Assembly: GCA_016179105.1 (NCBI GenBank)
Contig: JACOSB010000074.1
Coordinates: 1-41,462 of the forward strand
Length of the DNA stretch: 41,462 nucleotides
Direction: 5' to 3'
Source of the DNA: Candidatus Acetothermia bacterium
GTDB taxonomy: Bacteria > Bipolaricaulota > Bipolaricaulia > RBG-16-55-9 > DRXL01
This document shows, one piece after another, positions 7,504 to 16,553 of the stretch (positions within the stretch are counted from its first letter, which is position 1; each line of letters starts with the position of its first letter). Under the pieces are notes generated by a model. That model saw nothing but the letters and a program-made list of their open reading frames with translations. It was not told the DNA's origin and did not search any database. The position numbers were made by a program, and so were the translations under genes.

Positions 7504-8460
7504 ATGAGAGGTTTGAAATCCCTGACATTTGTTCTGGCACTCGTGGGGATTGCACTCGGCGTTGCGTTGATGCCAGCGGTCTCTGCCAAGGCAGACGGCA
7601 CCAGCATCTCGTTGATCCAAGACATCCGCGACGAGATCGCAATCCTCGAAGCCGATTGGGTCCATGTCGATGAAATCCTCATCGATATCGATGAGGAGAT
7701 CAACCAAGTTCGTATCAAGATCCTGCACGCGATGCAGACGATCGATGCCGGCAACAGCTTGCTGGGCACGGTCGTCAAGCAAGACATCCAAGCGGCCATT
7801 CAAGAGAAGGAAGTCATCATCACCGTCAAGTTCGAAGAACTGAGTGACTTCCTCGGCTTTATCGATGAAGGAATCGGTGAGATCATCGGCAAGGTCGAGG
7901 CTGCTATGGAAGAGAAGAAGCTCAATGCGGCCAAGGAAATGAAGGTCAAGGCCCTGCTCCTGTCTCAGGAGAAGCTCGTCGAATTCATCACGTCCGACGC
8001 CAACACGATGGTCGCGTTGCTCGAGGACGGCGATGAGGGCGAGGATCAGGACAACCCCGAGACCTTCGACGACGTCGATGACTGGCTCGAGTTCTGCTTG
8101 GAGAATCAGATCTCGGATGACTTTAACGACTTCCAGCAGTGCAAAGAGTCGTTGGGTCGCGCGCTCAACATCTTGGATGACTTCATCTCCATCAAGGCCA
8201 CCGTCTTCAAGAAGAAGAAACTGGCCGTGAAGAAGCTCATCAACGTCAAGAAGCTGATGCTCAACTCAGGCCCCCCGCGGGTCCGCGTCGTGAGCACGCT
8301 GGGCACCAACACGGCGGTTCAGGTCTACACTCTGAGCGGTCAGTTGGTCTTGACGGATCGCGTGAGCGGCGGTCTGCAGAGCGTGAAGAACAAACTCGCC
8401 AACGGCATCTACGTGGTCGTGATTGGCAATCGCGTCGAGCGACTGGTCGTCTTGAACTAG
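7504..8460 (+). CDS. Gene C: secreted helical protein with EDGD motif and sorting domain
   Basis: 318 residues, with AAGGAGGAAA before the ATG and a signal peptide ending near AKA-D (residue 29). The body begins IQDIRDEIAILEADWVHVDE and includes the family signature HAMQTIDAGNSLLGTVVKQD. Residues about 174-200 are the clearest version of the acidic motif, LLEDGDEGEDQDNPETFDD followed by VDDWLEFCL. The next segment is Lys-rich (FKKKKLAVKKLINVKKLML), then VQVYTLSGQLVLTD ... LANGIYVVVIGNRVERLVVLN. It is very similar to C' at 21656 and more distantly to 24955. The strong acid/base segregation suggests ion binding or intermolecular packing, which is inference. Confidence 0.8.
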   Translation: MRGLKSLTFVLALVGIALGVALMPAVSAKADGTSISLIQDIRDEIAILEADWVHVDEILIDIDEEINQVRIKILHAMQTIDAGNSLLGTVVKQDIQAAIQEKEVIITVKFEELSDFLGFIDEGIGEIIGKVEAAMEEKKLNAAKEMKVKALLLSQEKLVEFITSDANTMVALLEDGDEGEDQDNPETFDDVDDWLEFCLENQISDDFNDFQQCKESLGRALNILDDFISIKATVFKKKKLAVKKLINVKKLMLNSGPPRVRVVSTLGTNTAVQVYTLSGQLVLTDRVSGGLQSVKNKLANGIYVVVIGNRVERLVVLN

Positions 8461-8472
8461 GGAAAGAAACAC

Positions 8473-8503
8473 GCCCCGGGGTCTCTCGCGGGAGACCCCG
8501 GGC
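8473..8503 (+). terminator. GC-rich hairpin between genes C and D
   Basis: CCCGGGGTCTC (8475-8485) pairs with GAGACCCCGGG (8492-8502). No T-run follows, so it could terminate weakly or protect the upstream message. A hairpin at the same place follows C' in block 2. Confidence 0.5.
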
Positions 8504-8683
8504 TTAATCCCTTGCCATGATGGCGAGAGGAACTGGGGTGGAGTGCTGAAAATGTGAGTTCATGGGAGAGTCGAAGAACCACACACCCCTCTCCTGACAC
8601 TGTGAAGGGATGACCAAAGAATTACCCGCGAAGTCAATTGAGAGTTGCGTTTAAGACGACAGCCCAAGGAGGAGAAATCACCA

Positions 8684-10486
8684 ATGAGAAGAAAGCTAGG
8701 TTTTATCTTAGCGATGGTGCTGGGGCTAGGGGGCCTCTTGCTCGCCGCGGTGCCGGCCCGAGCCGATTCAGGCTCTCCGCTGGCGGACGCGCGCGAGCGG
8801 GCCAACGGCATCCTGGTCCAGCTACAGACGTTGGACAACGTCTGTATCACTATTCTGTCTGCCTTGATCCATGAGGTCGACATCGACGTCCTGGAAGCCC
8901 GCAAGCTGATCACCGTGGGCAAAGGCAATCTGACCAGATTACTATTCGATACCCTCGTCACTTCCGCCGGTGAAGGCTTCGATCGCATCAATGCTACGCT
9001 GGAGCAGTGCGTCAGCCTGCTCGGCGATGATCAGGATGGAAGCGATGACGGCACGGTCTTTGGCGAGGTTGCCGGGCTGCAAGAAGACATCGGCAATCTC
9101 GATAATATCGACCAGCGCAAGCGCTTCAAGATCGATAGCCTACTTGAGAATATCGTCACTGGCAATTTGAACTCAATCTCTGACAGAGTCCAGTCCGACG
9201 GCTCGATCCCCAGCAAGACCGGGAGCGTCGAGGAGCTACTGGCTTCCGACGGGCCGGTCGGTGAATGTCTGAGCGATCCTGAGAACTGCAGTCTCGAGAA
9301 CACCGAGTTGAGCTGCGGCGAGGCGAAGACGCAGCCTCGTTCAGAGCCCATTAAGGCGATTCCGCAGCTGACCGAGTCGGGTCCGTTCAGCTTCGAGCAG
9401 CTGCGCGATCTCAAGATTGTCTTGGGTCTAGCGCACCAGTGCTTGACTCGTGCGATTCGTGAAGTCAACCGCCTCCCCGGATTTAAGAAATGGGTCTTGA
9501 AGGGTGTGCGCGAAGTGTTCGAGTTGCTGCGCAGCTCGAACTTCGGCGGCCATGGTGCCAGCGAAGTCATCGCCGTCACCGCTGGTAACACTCCACGGGT
9601 AATCGCCGACATCCGCGAGGATTTCAACGGTCTGCTCATCGAATTGGATACCATCGACAACGTCTGCGTGACGATCCTCGGTGCGCTCTTCAACGAAGAG
9701 TTGATCAGTGTCTTAGAGGCGCGCAAGCTGATCACGGTCGGCAAGGGCAATCTCGATGCGTTGCTCGAAGAGTTGTCTGCTGACTTCGAGGCGACGCAGG
9801 AGAAAATCGTCAATACGATCGATCAATGCGCCAACGAAGACAACGGCTTGATCTTCACATTCAGTGAAGAGCTAGGAAATCTGAGCGACGAAATCGATGG
9901 TCTGCGTGAGTCGAAAGATGGCACTCTGGACAATCGCAAGGCGACCAAGATCGTCTCCTTGTTGGAATTAGCCAAGACGCTCACGGGGGACATCCTCGAG
10001 CACATTGGTACCCTGAAAGACGATTCCGAAACGCTCAAGGATAAGTTGGTTTCCTGCACGGAGAATTTGCGCAGCGATTCGGCTGATCTGCATGTGCAGC
10101 CGCAGTTGACTGAGTCGGGCCCGTTCAGCTTTGGCCAACTGAGGGAGTTCAAGATCTGCCTCGGCGAAGTCTATGCGCAGCTGCGCTCGTTCTTGACGGT
10201 CATTCGTGAGTTCACGCGCCACAAGAAGTGGATCTTGAAGGCTGTCCGCGAGACGAGAGAGCTCTTGCGCAACACCAACTTCGGCGGCCACGGCACGAGC
10301 GAGATCACGGGCTTGACCGCGGGTGTGACCAAGATCTACACGCTCGGCGGTGCCTTGATCACAACTCAAGTCAGCGGGCTGAACGTCAACAGTCTGGCGA
10401 ACGGAGTCTACCTGGCTGTGACAGAGTTGCGCGATGCGCTGGGCAACGTCCATCAGCAAATCCGCAAGGTCACGGTCGTACACTGA
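8684..10486 (+). CDS. Gene D: fused double-length secreted helical protein
   Basis: 600 residues, twice the family norm. The ATG at 8684 follows CAAGGAGGAG. The signal peptide ends after ARA-D. Two homologous halves are visible: residues about 28-300 and 305-600. Each starts with an LQTLDNVCITIL / LDTIDNVCVTIL segment, then LEARKLITVGKGNL, and each ends with PQLTESGPFSF, a KKWVLK / KKWILK helix and NFGGHG. Only the second half has the sorting domain (VTKIYTLGGALI ... LANGVYLAVTELRDALGNV ... VTVVH). In block 2 the same two halves are separate genes, D1' and D2', each with its own signal peptide and tail. The join (ASEVIAVTAGN | TPRVIADIRED) lacks exactly the tail of the first and the signal peptide of the second. 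Confidence 0.85.
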   Translation: MRRKLGFILAMVLGLGGLLLAAVPARADSGSPLADARERANGILVQLQTLDNVCITILSALIHEVDIDVLEARKLITVGKGNLTRLLFDTLVTSAGEGFDRINATLEQCVSLLGDDQDGSDDGTVFGEVAGLQEDIGNLDNIDQRKRFKIDSLLENIVTGNLNSISDRVQSDGSIPSKTGSVEELLASDGPVGECLSDPENCSLENTELSCGEAKTQPRSEPIKAIPQLTESGPFSFEQLRDLKIVLGLAHQCLTRAIREVNRLPGFKKWVLKGVREVFELLRSSNFGGHGASEVIAVTAGNTPRVIADIREDFNGLLIELDTIDNVCVTILGALFNEELISVLEARKLITVGKGNLDALLEELSADFEATQEKIVNTIDQCANEDNGLIFTFSEELGNLSDEIDGLRESKDGTLDNRKATKIVSLLELAKTLTGDILEHIGTLKDDSETLKDKLVSCTENLRSDSADLHVQPQLTESGPFSFGQLREFKICLGEVYAQLRSFLTVIREFTRHKKWILKAVRETRELLRNTNFGGHGTSEITGLTAGVTKIYTLGGALITTQVSGLNVNSLANGVYLAVTELRDALGNVHQQIRKVTVVH

Positions 10487-10515
10487 TATCGTTGATGACG
10501 ATGTATGACTAAATG

Positions 10516-10558
10516 GAACCCCCGAGGCGAGCGTACGGCTTAACAGCCTCGGGGGTTC
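10516..10558 (+). terminator. Terminator-like hairpin ending block 1
   Basis: A perfect 13-bp stem, GAACCCCCGAGGC (10516-10528) with GCCTCGGGGGTTC (10546-10558), loop of 17. The downstream sequence has few T residues. Confidence 0.6.
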
Positions 10559-10601
10559 TCTGTATACGCTGGGCACGTAGGCAGAGAATCGAGTCGGCGG
10601 G

Positions 10602-10629
10602 TTGACAGGGAGACTGGGCGATCGACAAT
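10602..10629 (+). promoter_or_regulatory. Candidate promoter of gene E
   Basis: TTGACA (10602-10607), 16-bp spacer, GACAAT (10624-10629; four of six match TATAAT). It lies between the block 1 hairpin and the start of gene E. Confidence 0.4.
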
Positions 10630-10685
10630 AAGGACCCGACCGCCCCCAGAGAAGATAGAGAGAGAATTAAGAGTAAGGGGGACCA

Positions 10686-13301
10686 ATGCACACTATTATC
10701 ACGCGTAAGGGCGCGTGGTTGGGATGGATACTGGTCATGGTTCTGGTGATCTTAGGACTGAAATCGTCGGTAGCTTGGGGTACTCCCACGACCCAGTTGG
10801 TGTTCATTGTAGATGGCTCAGGGAGTATCAGCAGCGCTGATTTTACTACCGTTAAGAGTGGCATAGCCGCTGCCATCCTAGCGCAAATCCCGACGGATGG
10901 GTCGATAGAGATTACCGTGGTGCAGTTCGCGGGCGATATCGTCGGTGATGCACGCGTGGAAGTACCGCCCACGGCCATTACGAGCAGCACCGTCAGAAGC
11001 AATGTGGCCACGACCATCCAGAACATTACCAAAGCGAACGGTACGACGCCGATGGCTGCGGGCATTAACTTGGCCAAAAATACGATATGCAATCCGTCGT
11101 GCAGGACGGACGCGATACAAATATTCAACATAGAGACTGACGGCAACCCGAACGTGCCCTCAAGCCCGGCGGGCGCGGCGGTGACGGCGGCGATCAACGC
11201 GCGTATCGCGGCAGTCAGCGCCGGAGTCGACGAGTTTGATGCTGAGGGGGTGGGCGATGCCGTTCTTATCTCTGCCTTCAAAAACTTCCTTTGTGACTTA
11301 GTTTTCCCGAGACCAAGCCCGGATGACTTAGCGCACTGTGCGCAGATTGCTGCTCCTACCTTGACCGGCTTTCCTCCACGCAACAGTAACGGCATTGGCA
11401 CGCAAGGATTCGTGCTCCTGATACAAAGTTTTAGTGATTTTGCTACAGCCGTTAACAAAAAACTCGATATCATTATTATCAGCCCTCCCGTGGCGGATGC
11501 AGGCCCCGTCGCGGATGGTGACCCGAATGACACGGGGCATTATGCGTGCCAGGTCAACCAACAGATTACGCTCGACGGAACGGGCTCGTTCGACCCAGAT
11601 AATCAAAGCGCTGCGAACAAGGGCATCACGGCCTTCGCGTGGTCCTTCGTATCTGGGCCTACGGGCGGCACCTTCGACAATAACGCGATTGCGCAGCCTA
11701 AATTCACATGTCCGGGGACGACCGGGACGGTCGTAGTGAACTTAACGGTGACCAAAACAGGCGGTCTGACTAATTCGGACCCCGCACAAATTGTGGTCAG
11801 CTCCCAGCCGGTGGGGCCGAACGCCAACGCAGGAGCGGATACGAGCTGCCGAGCGAATCAAACTAAACAGCTAGACGGTACAGGGTCGAGCGACCCGGAC
11901 AATTCGGGCGCAGCTAACAAGGGAATCAAGAGCTTCTTGTGGGAGATTCAATCGGGCGGTGGCTCATTAACGAATGCGAATACGGCGACGCCCACGCTCA
12001 CCTGTCCCTCGTCGGGAACGGTCGTGGTGAAGCTGACGGTGACCGACTCAGACGATAACTTGACGGACACAGATACAGTCAACGTGAATGTGACGGCTCC
12101 AGTCGGCCCGATCGCCGACGCCGGTGGCCCCTACATCTGTACACCAGGCCAAACGACGATCCAGTTGGACGGCACGGGTTCGAAAGACCCGGATAACAAT
12201 GTGCCTCCGAACAAGGGCATTGCGAGCTTCTCGTGGGATTTGGACAACAACGGCACCTTCGGCGACTCGACCAGCGCGAAGCCGACGACGTCGTGTCCCG
12301 CCACGGATGGCACCGTCAAGACCGTGAAGCTGCGCGTGACCGACAGCGATGATAACTTAACCAACGACGCGATCGCTACGATCACGACGCCCCGACTTTG
12401 CCAGAAGACGGGCAAGGTCGACGATCTGCTGAGCGAAGTGCTGAAGAAGGGTTTCCCCTTCAAGGACCTCTTCGTTGAGCTATTGGCTCAATTAAATGGT
12501 GTGTCCACCGATCTCGGGGATATTTTGGATACGCTGACACCTGATGCGACAGACACAGAGATCGATGATGCCATCGCAAAACTCACGGCCATCGGCTCGG
12601 TGGCTGATTTCATCCAGCCGTTCATCGACGAGATCAACTCGGCGCGGCTGGAGTACGAGTGTGAGATCGATGTGCTGAAGACGCTCTTGCCGCAGGCGAT
12701 CACGCAGAAAAAGTTTGGCAAGACGACAGGCACGCGTATTTTGAGACAGCTCGATCTGATGAAGAAACTGCTGGATCAACTCGCGCAGGCACTCGTTGCT
12801 TTGCAGACCAAGCTCAAGCAGGTGGATAGTGAACTCAACAAAACGATCGACGCACTCAACGCCAACGACGTCGATGCCGCTGCCACGGCGCTCGCGAAGG
12901 CGCTTAAACTGGTCGACAGCGCGGTGGGCGACGTGGGTCGTATGTTGCGCAAGCAGTTGTCGCAGTTGTTGAAAGCGCAAGACTCGATCGGCCAGACTTT
13001 CAAGATCGAGCTGAACACTCGCACCGCGGGCCACCGGAAATCATCAGAGCCCTGGATTGTGATTGAGCAGGGCACGATGATGATCCAAGGTGCCAGTGTG
13101 AGTGACTTGACGGTAGAAGTGTATGCTCTCAACGGCGTGCGCCTTGCACAGTCGCACACGTTGAGCGACCGACTGGCGCTCGAGACGCTCGTCGGACGCG
13201 GGCGCGCCGACGGAGTCTATCTGTATATCGTAAAAATCACGGACAAGGACGGACGCAGTTGGAAGAGCGAGCTTCGAAAGCTCGTCTGGATGAGACCATG
13301 A
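10686..13301 (+). CDS. Gene E: vWA, three PKD domains, helical module, sorting domain
   Basis: 871 residues, exported (signal peptide to about residue 32, AWG). Residues 35-270 are a von Willebrand factor A domain with the metal-ion-dependent adhesion site visible: DGSGS, a Thr in NGTTPMA and the Asp of IETDG. Three PKD-type immunoglobulin-like domains follow (about 275-375, 380-470, 475-570). Each has an LDGTGS...DPDN core and a conserved cysteine pair, the first before LDGTGS and the second in a TCP/SCP motif. Residues 575-790 are helical and contain KKFGKTTGTRILRQLDLMKK and a LRKQLSQLLKAQDSI hairpin like those of genes B and G. The tail is LTVEVYALNGVRLA ... ADGVYLYIVKITDKDGRSW ... LRKLVWMRP. 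vWA domains with an intact metal site usually bind protein ligands, so an adhesin role is likely but inferred. Confidence 0.85.
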   Translation: MHTIITRKGAWLGWILVMVLVILGLKSSVAWGTPTTQLVFIVDGSGSISSADFTTVKSGIAAAILAQIPTDGSIEITVVQFAGDIVGDARVEVPPTAITSSTVRSNVATTIQNITKANGTTPMAAGINLAKNTICNPSCRTDAIQIFNIETDGNPNVPSSPAGAAVTAAINARIAAVSAGVDEFDAEGVGDAVLISAFKNFLCDLVFPRPSPDDLAHCAQIAAPTLTGFPPRNSNGIGTQGFVLLIQSFSDFATAVNKKLDIIIISPPVADAGPVADGDPNDTGHYACQVNQQITLDGTGSFDPDNQSAANKGITAFAWSFVSGPTGGTFDNNAIAQPKFTCPGTTGTVVVNLTVTKTGGLTNSDPAQIVVSSQPVGPNANAGADTSCRANQTKQLDGTGSSDPDNSGAANKGIKSFLWEIQSGGGSLTNANTATPTLTCPSSGTVVVKLTVTDSDDNLTDTDTVNVNVTAPVGPIADAGGPYICTPGQTTIQLDGTGSKDPDNNVPPNKGIASFSWDLDNNGTFGDSTSAKPTTSCPATDGTVKTVKLRVTDSDDNLTNDAIATITTPRLCQKTGKVDDLLSEVLKKGFPFKDLFVELLAQLNGVSTDLGDILDTLTPDATDTEIDDAIAKLTAIGSVADFIQPFIDEINSARLEYECEIDVLKTLLPQAITQKKFGKTTGTRILRQLDLMKKLLDQLAQALVALQTKLKQVDSELNKTIDALNANDVDAAATALAKALKLVDSAVGDVGRMLRKQLSQLLKAQDSIGQTFKIELNTRTAGHRKSSEPWIVIEQGTMMIQGASVSDLTVEVYALNGVRLAQSHTLSDRLALETLVGRGRADGVYLYIVKITDKDGRSWKSELRKLVWMRP

Positions 13302-13322
13302 GATAATTGGACGGGAGACGGC

Positions 13323-13384
13323 GGTGGCCGCTGTAGAGTGTACGGCGGCCACCCGATCCCCGAGCGCACACTGGGATGCTCGGG
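13323..13384 (+). terminator. Double hairpin after gene E
   Basis: GGTGGCCGC (13323-13331) pairs with GCGGCCACC (13345-13353), and CCCGAGC (13359-13365) pairs with GCTCGGG (13378-13384). No T-run is seen. The first stem is the same sequence as the hairpin after the paralogue G (19073-19112). Confidence 0.5.
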
Positions 13385-13482
13385 TGTACAAGACGGATCG
13401 ACGAGTGTACGGGATCTAGAGATTCTCTAGAGAGGAGTGAGAGAGCGAATTAGAGCAGGGGACCGAAAGAGGGGTTAGCACC

Positions 13483-15987
13483 ATGCGAATGAAGTTCGGT
13501 CTACCTGCGACAGTAGTTTTACTGGTCGCATTGATCAGTGTAGTAATGATCTCGCCGATCGCGAGAGGAGCTGGCGTCGAGTTTCAGTTGGCGCTTCTGA
13601 TGGACGGCTCCAGCAGCATCCGATCCGGCGATTTTAATTTGGAGAGAGCCGGGATCGCCGACGCGATCCACGCGATCGTCCCCACCGACGGCACGGTGGA
13701 GTTGACCGTAGTCCAGTTTGGCCTCGGCGTTAACGGTGAAGCACGGGTCGAGATCGCACCGACGGTCATCGATTCGGTCGATGCCCGCGATCAATTTGTC
13801 CAAAAAGTCCTGAAAATCCGTCAGGCGCTAGGTCGTACCAACATGGAAGTGGCGATCGACTTGGCGATGAAACAGCTCAAAAATTCACCCCACCCTCTCG
13901 CCACGAAGCACAAGCGAGCAATCAACATCGCGACCGACGGCAAACCCAATCGTCCCATCGGGGAAAAGACAGGGCGTGAGCACGCGCTCCAGGCCCGTGA
14001 CCGAGCGGTCGCCCAGGGCTTGGACAGACTCGATGCCGAGGCGATCGGTCAGGCTGTGACCAGTTCCGATCCGACGACGTTGATCGGCTTCTTGCTCGCG
14101 CTGGCTTATCCGCAGCCGAGCGTCCTGATCGAAGACCCTAAGAACCCACCCGATACCAAGAACAACGGGTTCGTCATCAAGGTCGAAAATTTCGCGGCGC
14201 TCGAGAAGGCGTTCGAGTTAAAGCTGAAGACGGTCTTGGAGCCTATATCTGCCGACGCTGGCGGGCCGTATTTCTGTCAGCCGAAGCAGCGCATCCGGCT
14301 CGACGGCAGCAAGTCGAAGGCCAGCGATGACGGTGAAATCACGAGCTTTGCCTGGGACTTTAACGGCGACGGTAATTTTACCGATGCCTCCGGGGTCAAC
14401 CCGACGTTTGACTGCCCGGACGCTGACACGACCGTCACTCTTCAGGTCACCGACAATCGCGGTAAGAGCGCTACGGGCATGACCAAGGTTATCATTGGGT
14501 TCCCACCCGTGGCGAACCCCGGCGGTCCGTATACGTGCAAAGAGAAAAGAACGATCACACTCGATGGCTCCGGATCTTCGGATAAAGACGGCCATGTCAC
14601 TCAGTTCGAATGGGACTTTGACGGTGATGGAAAGCCTGATGCTACGGGTGCTTCCGTCTCGTTCACGTGCCCCGCGGTGGATAAGCTCTCCGCTGTCAAG
14701 GTCACTCTGACAGTGACGGACAACGATGGCCTGACCAACACCAAGTCCGTCAATGTCGAAATAACCCCGAATGTGGCCCCCGTCGCTGACGCCGGCCCTA
14801 CGCCCAACGGGAACCCCAACGATGTGGCGTACACGTGCGATCCAGACCAGACGATCCAATTAGACGGCTCCGGCTCGTTTGATCCCGACGGCCATATCGT
14901 CAGTTACGAATGGGAATTCAAAGGCGGCAATAACTTTAAGGACGCGACGGGTCCCACGGCCAGCTTCGTCTGTCCGAATGTCTCCGGCCTCGCGGTCGAT
15001 GGCTTGATCAAGCTACGCGTCACCGACGACGACGGCGCTCAGACGGTCGACAACGCGCTCTTGGTCGTCACGCGGTCTTGTCCGCAAGAGGGCCGGTTGA
15101 ATGACTTCTTCCAGACTCTCAAGGGCTTAGGCGCGGACTACCAGCGCTATCTACTCGAGATGCTCAACACGTTGGCATCAGTAGCAAGCGACATCGACTC
15201 CGCCAGCGTCGACCCCAGCGATGAAGACTTGTCGGACGTGGAGGACACGATCACGAAGCACTACCCCGTGATAGGCTTGGTCGAGGACAATTTCCATCTG
15301 ATCTTGGCGTTGTCTACGGATTTGCAATGCCGCGTCAACGCGTTCAAGAAGAACCTGCAAGATCGCATGGACAGCGGGAAACTCTCAAGTGTATTTGGCA
15401 AGCGGATTCTCCGCGACCTGGATGCTCTGTTGGATATCTTCGCCGGCGTGGACAAGCAGGCCTCGGTAGCCATCGGCAAGGTCGACGCCGCTGACGTGGC
15501 TCTTAATAACGCGCTCGCGGCAATCGCCGACCAAGAGCCCGAAGGGGTCATCGACGCGCTCGCGGCAGCACTCAAGCAGCTCAACGGCGCGATTGCCGAC
15601 TTGAGTCGCATCCAGCGCAAGTTCATCAACGAGATGTTCAAGCGTTTCGATAGCATCCAGCGTCTACTGGGCATCGCCGCTCGCAAAGGTGGAGTCTCTT
15701 CGGCCGGCATTGCTGTGCTGGGGGAGCACATCCAGAGCGACGCGCTCGGCCGAGCGGTCTTCGTTGCCGAGGGCACCAGTGTGGCGAAGATCGAGGTGCA
15801 GGTCTTCACGCTCTTTGGCGCGCGAGTCTTTGCTCAGTCGCACGCGGGCAACCAGCTCGTGTTTAACGGTCGCAGCTTGAATGGGCAATGGCTCGCGAAC
15901 GGCGTCTATCTGTACGTGATCACTACTACTGACGCGAAGGGCAAGGTGCTCCGTAGCGAGGTGAGCAAGCTGGTGATCGCTCGCTAA
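13483..15987 (+). CDS. Gene F: vWA, three PKD domains, helical module, sorting domain
   Basis: 834 residues. The signal peptide ends near ARG-AG (about 29-31). The vWA domain (33-255) keeps DGSSS, GRTNM and ATDGKPN for the metal site. Three PKD domains (about 258-340, 345-430, 435-530) show FAWDFNGDG, FEWDFDGDG and YEWEFKGGN, and each has a cysteine pair (YFC/YTC early, CPD/CPA/CPN late). A helical module follows, with GKRILRDLDALLDIF and SRIQRKFINEMFKRF. The sorting domain reads IEVQVFTLFGARVFAQ ... LANGVYLYVITTTDAKGKVL ... KLVIAR. It is related to E and G but is the most divergent of the three. It is followed by a strong terminator. Confidence 0.85.
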   Translation: MRMKFGLPATVVLLVALISVVMISPIARGAGVEFQLALLMDGSSSIRSGDFNLERAGIADAIHAIVPTDGTVELTVVQFGLGVNGEARVEIAPTVIDSVDARDQFVQKVLKIRQALGRTNMEVAIDLAMKQLKNSPHPLATKHKRAINIATDGKPNRPIGEKTGREHALQARDRAVAQGLDRLDAEAIGQAVTSSDPTTLIGFLLALAYPQPSVLIEDPKNPPDTKNNGFVIKVENFAALEKAFELKLKTVLEPISADAGGPYFCQPKQRIRLDGSKSKASDDGEITSFAWDFNGDGNFTDASGVNPTFDCPDADTTVTLQVTDNRGKSATGMTKVIIGFPPVANPGGPYTCKEKRTITLDGSGSSDKDGHVTQFEWDFDGDGKPDATGASVSFTCPAVDKLSAVKVTLTVTDNDGLTNTKSVNVEITPNVAPVADAGPTPNGNPNDVAYTCDPDQTIQLDGSGSFDPDGHIVSYEWEFKGGNNFKDATGPTASFVCPNVSGLAVDGLIKLRVTDDDGAQTVDNALLVVTRSCPQEGRLNDFFQTLKGLGADYQRYLLEMLNTLASVASDIDSASVDPSDEDLSDVEDTITKHYPVIGLVEDNFHLILALSTDLQCRVNAFKKNLQDRMDSGKLSSVFGKRILRDLDALLDIFAGVDKQASVAIGKVDAADVALNNALAAIADQEPEGVIDALAAALKQLNGAIADLSRIQRKFINEMFKRFDSIQRLLGIAARKGGVSSAGIAVLGEHIQSDALGRAVFVAEGTSVAKIEVQVFTLFGARVFAQSHAGNQLVFNGRSLNGQWLANGVYLYVITTTDAKGKVLRSEVSKLVIAR

Positions 15988-16037
15988 CCCTTAACTTAGA
16001 TAGACAACACAGTCTCCCGTCGATACACTCGTCGAAT

Positions 16038-16074
16038 CCCCGGGGTCCTCCCAGGACTCCGGGGCGTCTTTTTT
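16038..16074 (+). terminator. Rho-independent terminator after gene F
   Basis: CCCCGG...TCCT (16038-16049) pairs with AGGA..CCGGGG (16053-16064), and TTTTTT follows at 16069-16074. The left arm and about 25 upstream bases (16013-16049) recur with one mismatch at 24760-24796. Confidence 0.85.
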
Positions 16075-16157
16075 CGGGGAAGAGCTTCTTCGCTCCGCTC
16101 AGAATGACGTGAAAGAGTGAAATCAGTATGGCATGTGTTGAACTTGGTCGAGGAAGA

Positions 16158-16553
16158 TCAGTCGAGAAAACGCCCGCGCAAATTCGGGGTGGGGACCATG
16201 CACTCGTCGCGCCGACCGAACCAACGATAGCGGTTGCGCGCGATGATGGAATAGACCCAGTCGCGGATCGGACGCGGGACGATGATAAAAATATAGAAGA
16301 GAGGCCAGAATCCCGAGAGATGTCGAGCAATACGAAGTGCCGCGGCGCTGGCGGTGTAGATTTTTGAGTCTTCCACGAGCAAGATGCTTTCCATGTAGCT
16401 TTGAAGATGAAGACCTGCCAGAAACTTCTGCGCTTGCGGTGACTGGAGCGATGCAAACTGGAAGTGCGCATTCGGGTCGCGTCGAATGATGAATTGCACT
16501 GTGTTGTTACAAAGATTGCACACGCCATCAAAGAGGACGATTAATTTGGACAT
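16158..16553 (-). CDS. DCC-family thiol-disulfide oxidoreductase (DUF393)
   Basis: 131 residues, the only intact complete gene on the minus strand. The start at 16553 is fixed by AAGGAGAG ten bases upstream; longer in-frame starts would swallow that site. The N-terminus VLFDGVCNLCN holds the D-G-x-C-x-x-C signature of the DCC family, followed by VQFIIRRDPNAHFQFASLQS. The end RYRWFGRRDECMVPTP is also typical. DCC proteins are small thioredoxin-like redox proteins of poorly known substrate; there is no signal peptide, so a cytoplasmic location is expected. It sits convergent to gene F and divergent from gene G. A link to the many cysteine pairs of the neighbouring secreted proteins is possible but unsupported given its location. 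Confidence 0.85.
   Translation of the reverse strand: MSKLIVLFDGVCNLCNNTVQFIIRRDPNAHFQFASLQSPQAQKFLAGLHLQSYMESILLVEDSKIYTASAAALRIARHLSGFWPLFYIFIIVPRPIRDWVYSIIARNRYRWFGRRDECMVPTPNLRGRFLD

Noticed and set aside
16158..16553. DCC oxidoreductase as the disulfide-forming enzyme of the secreted array
   Set aside because: It has no signal peptide, and DCC proteins are not known for extracytoplasmic disulfide formation; adjacency alone is weak evidence.
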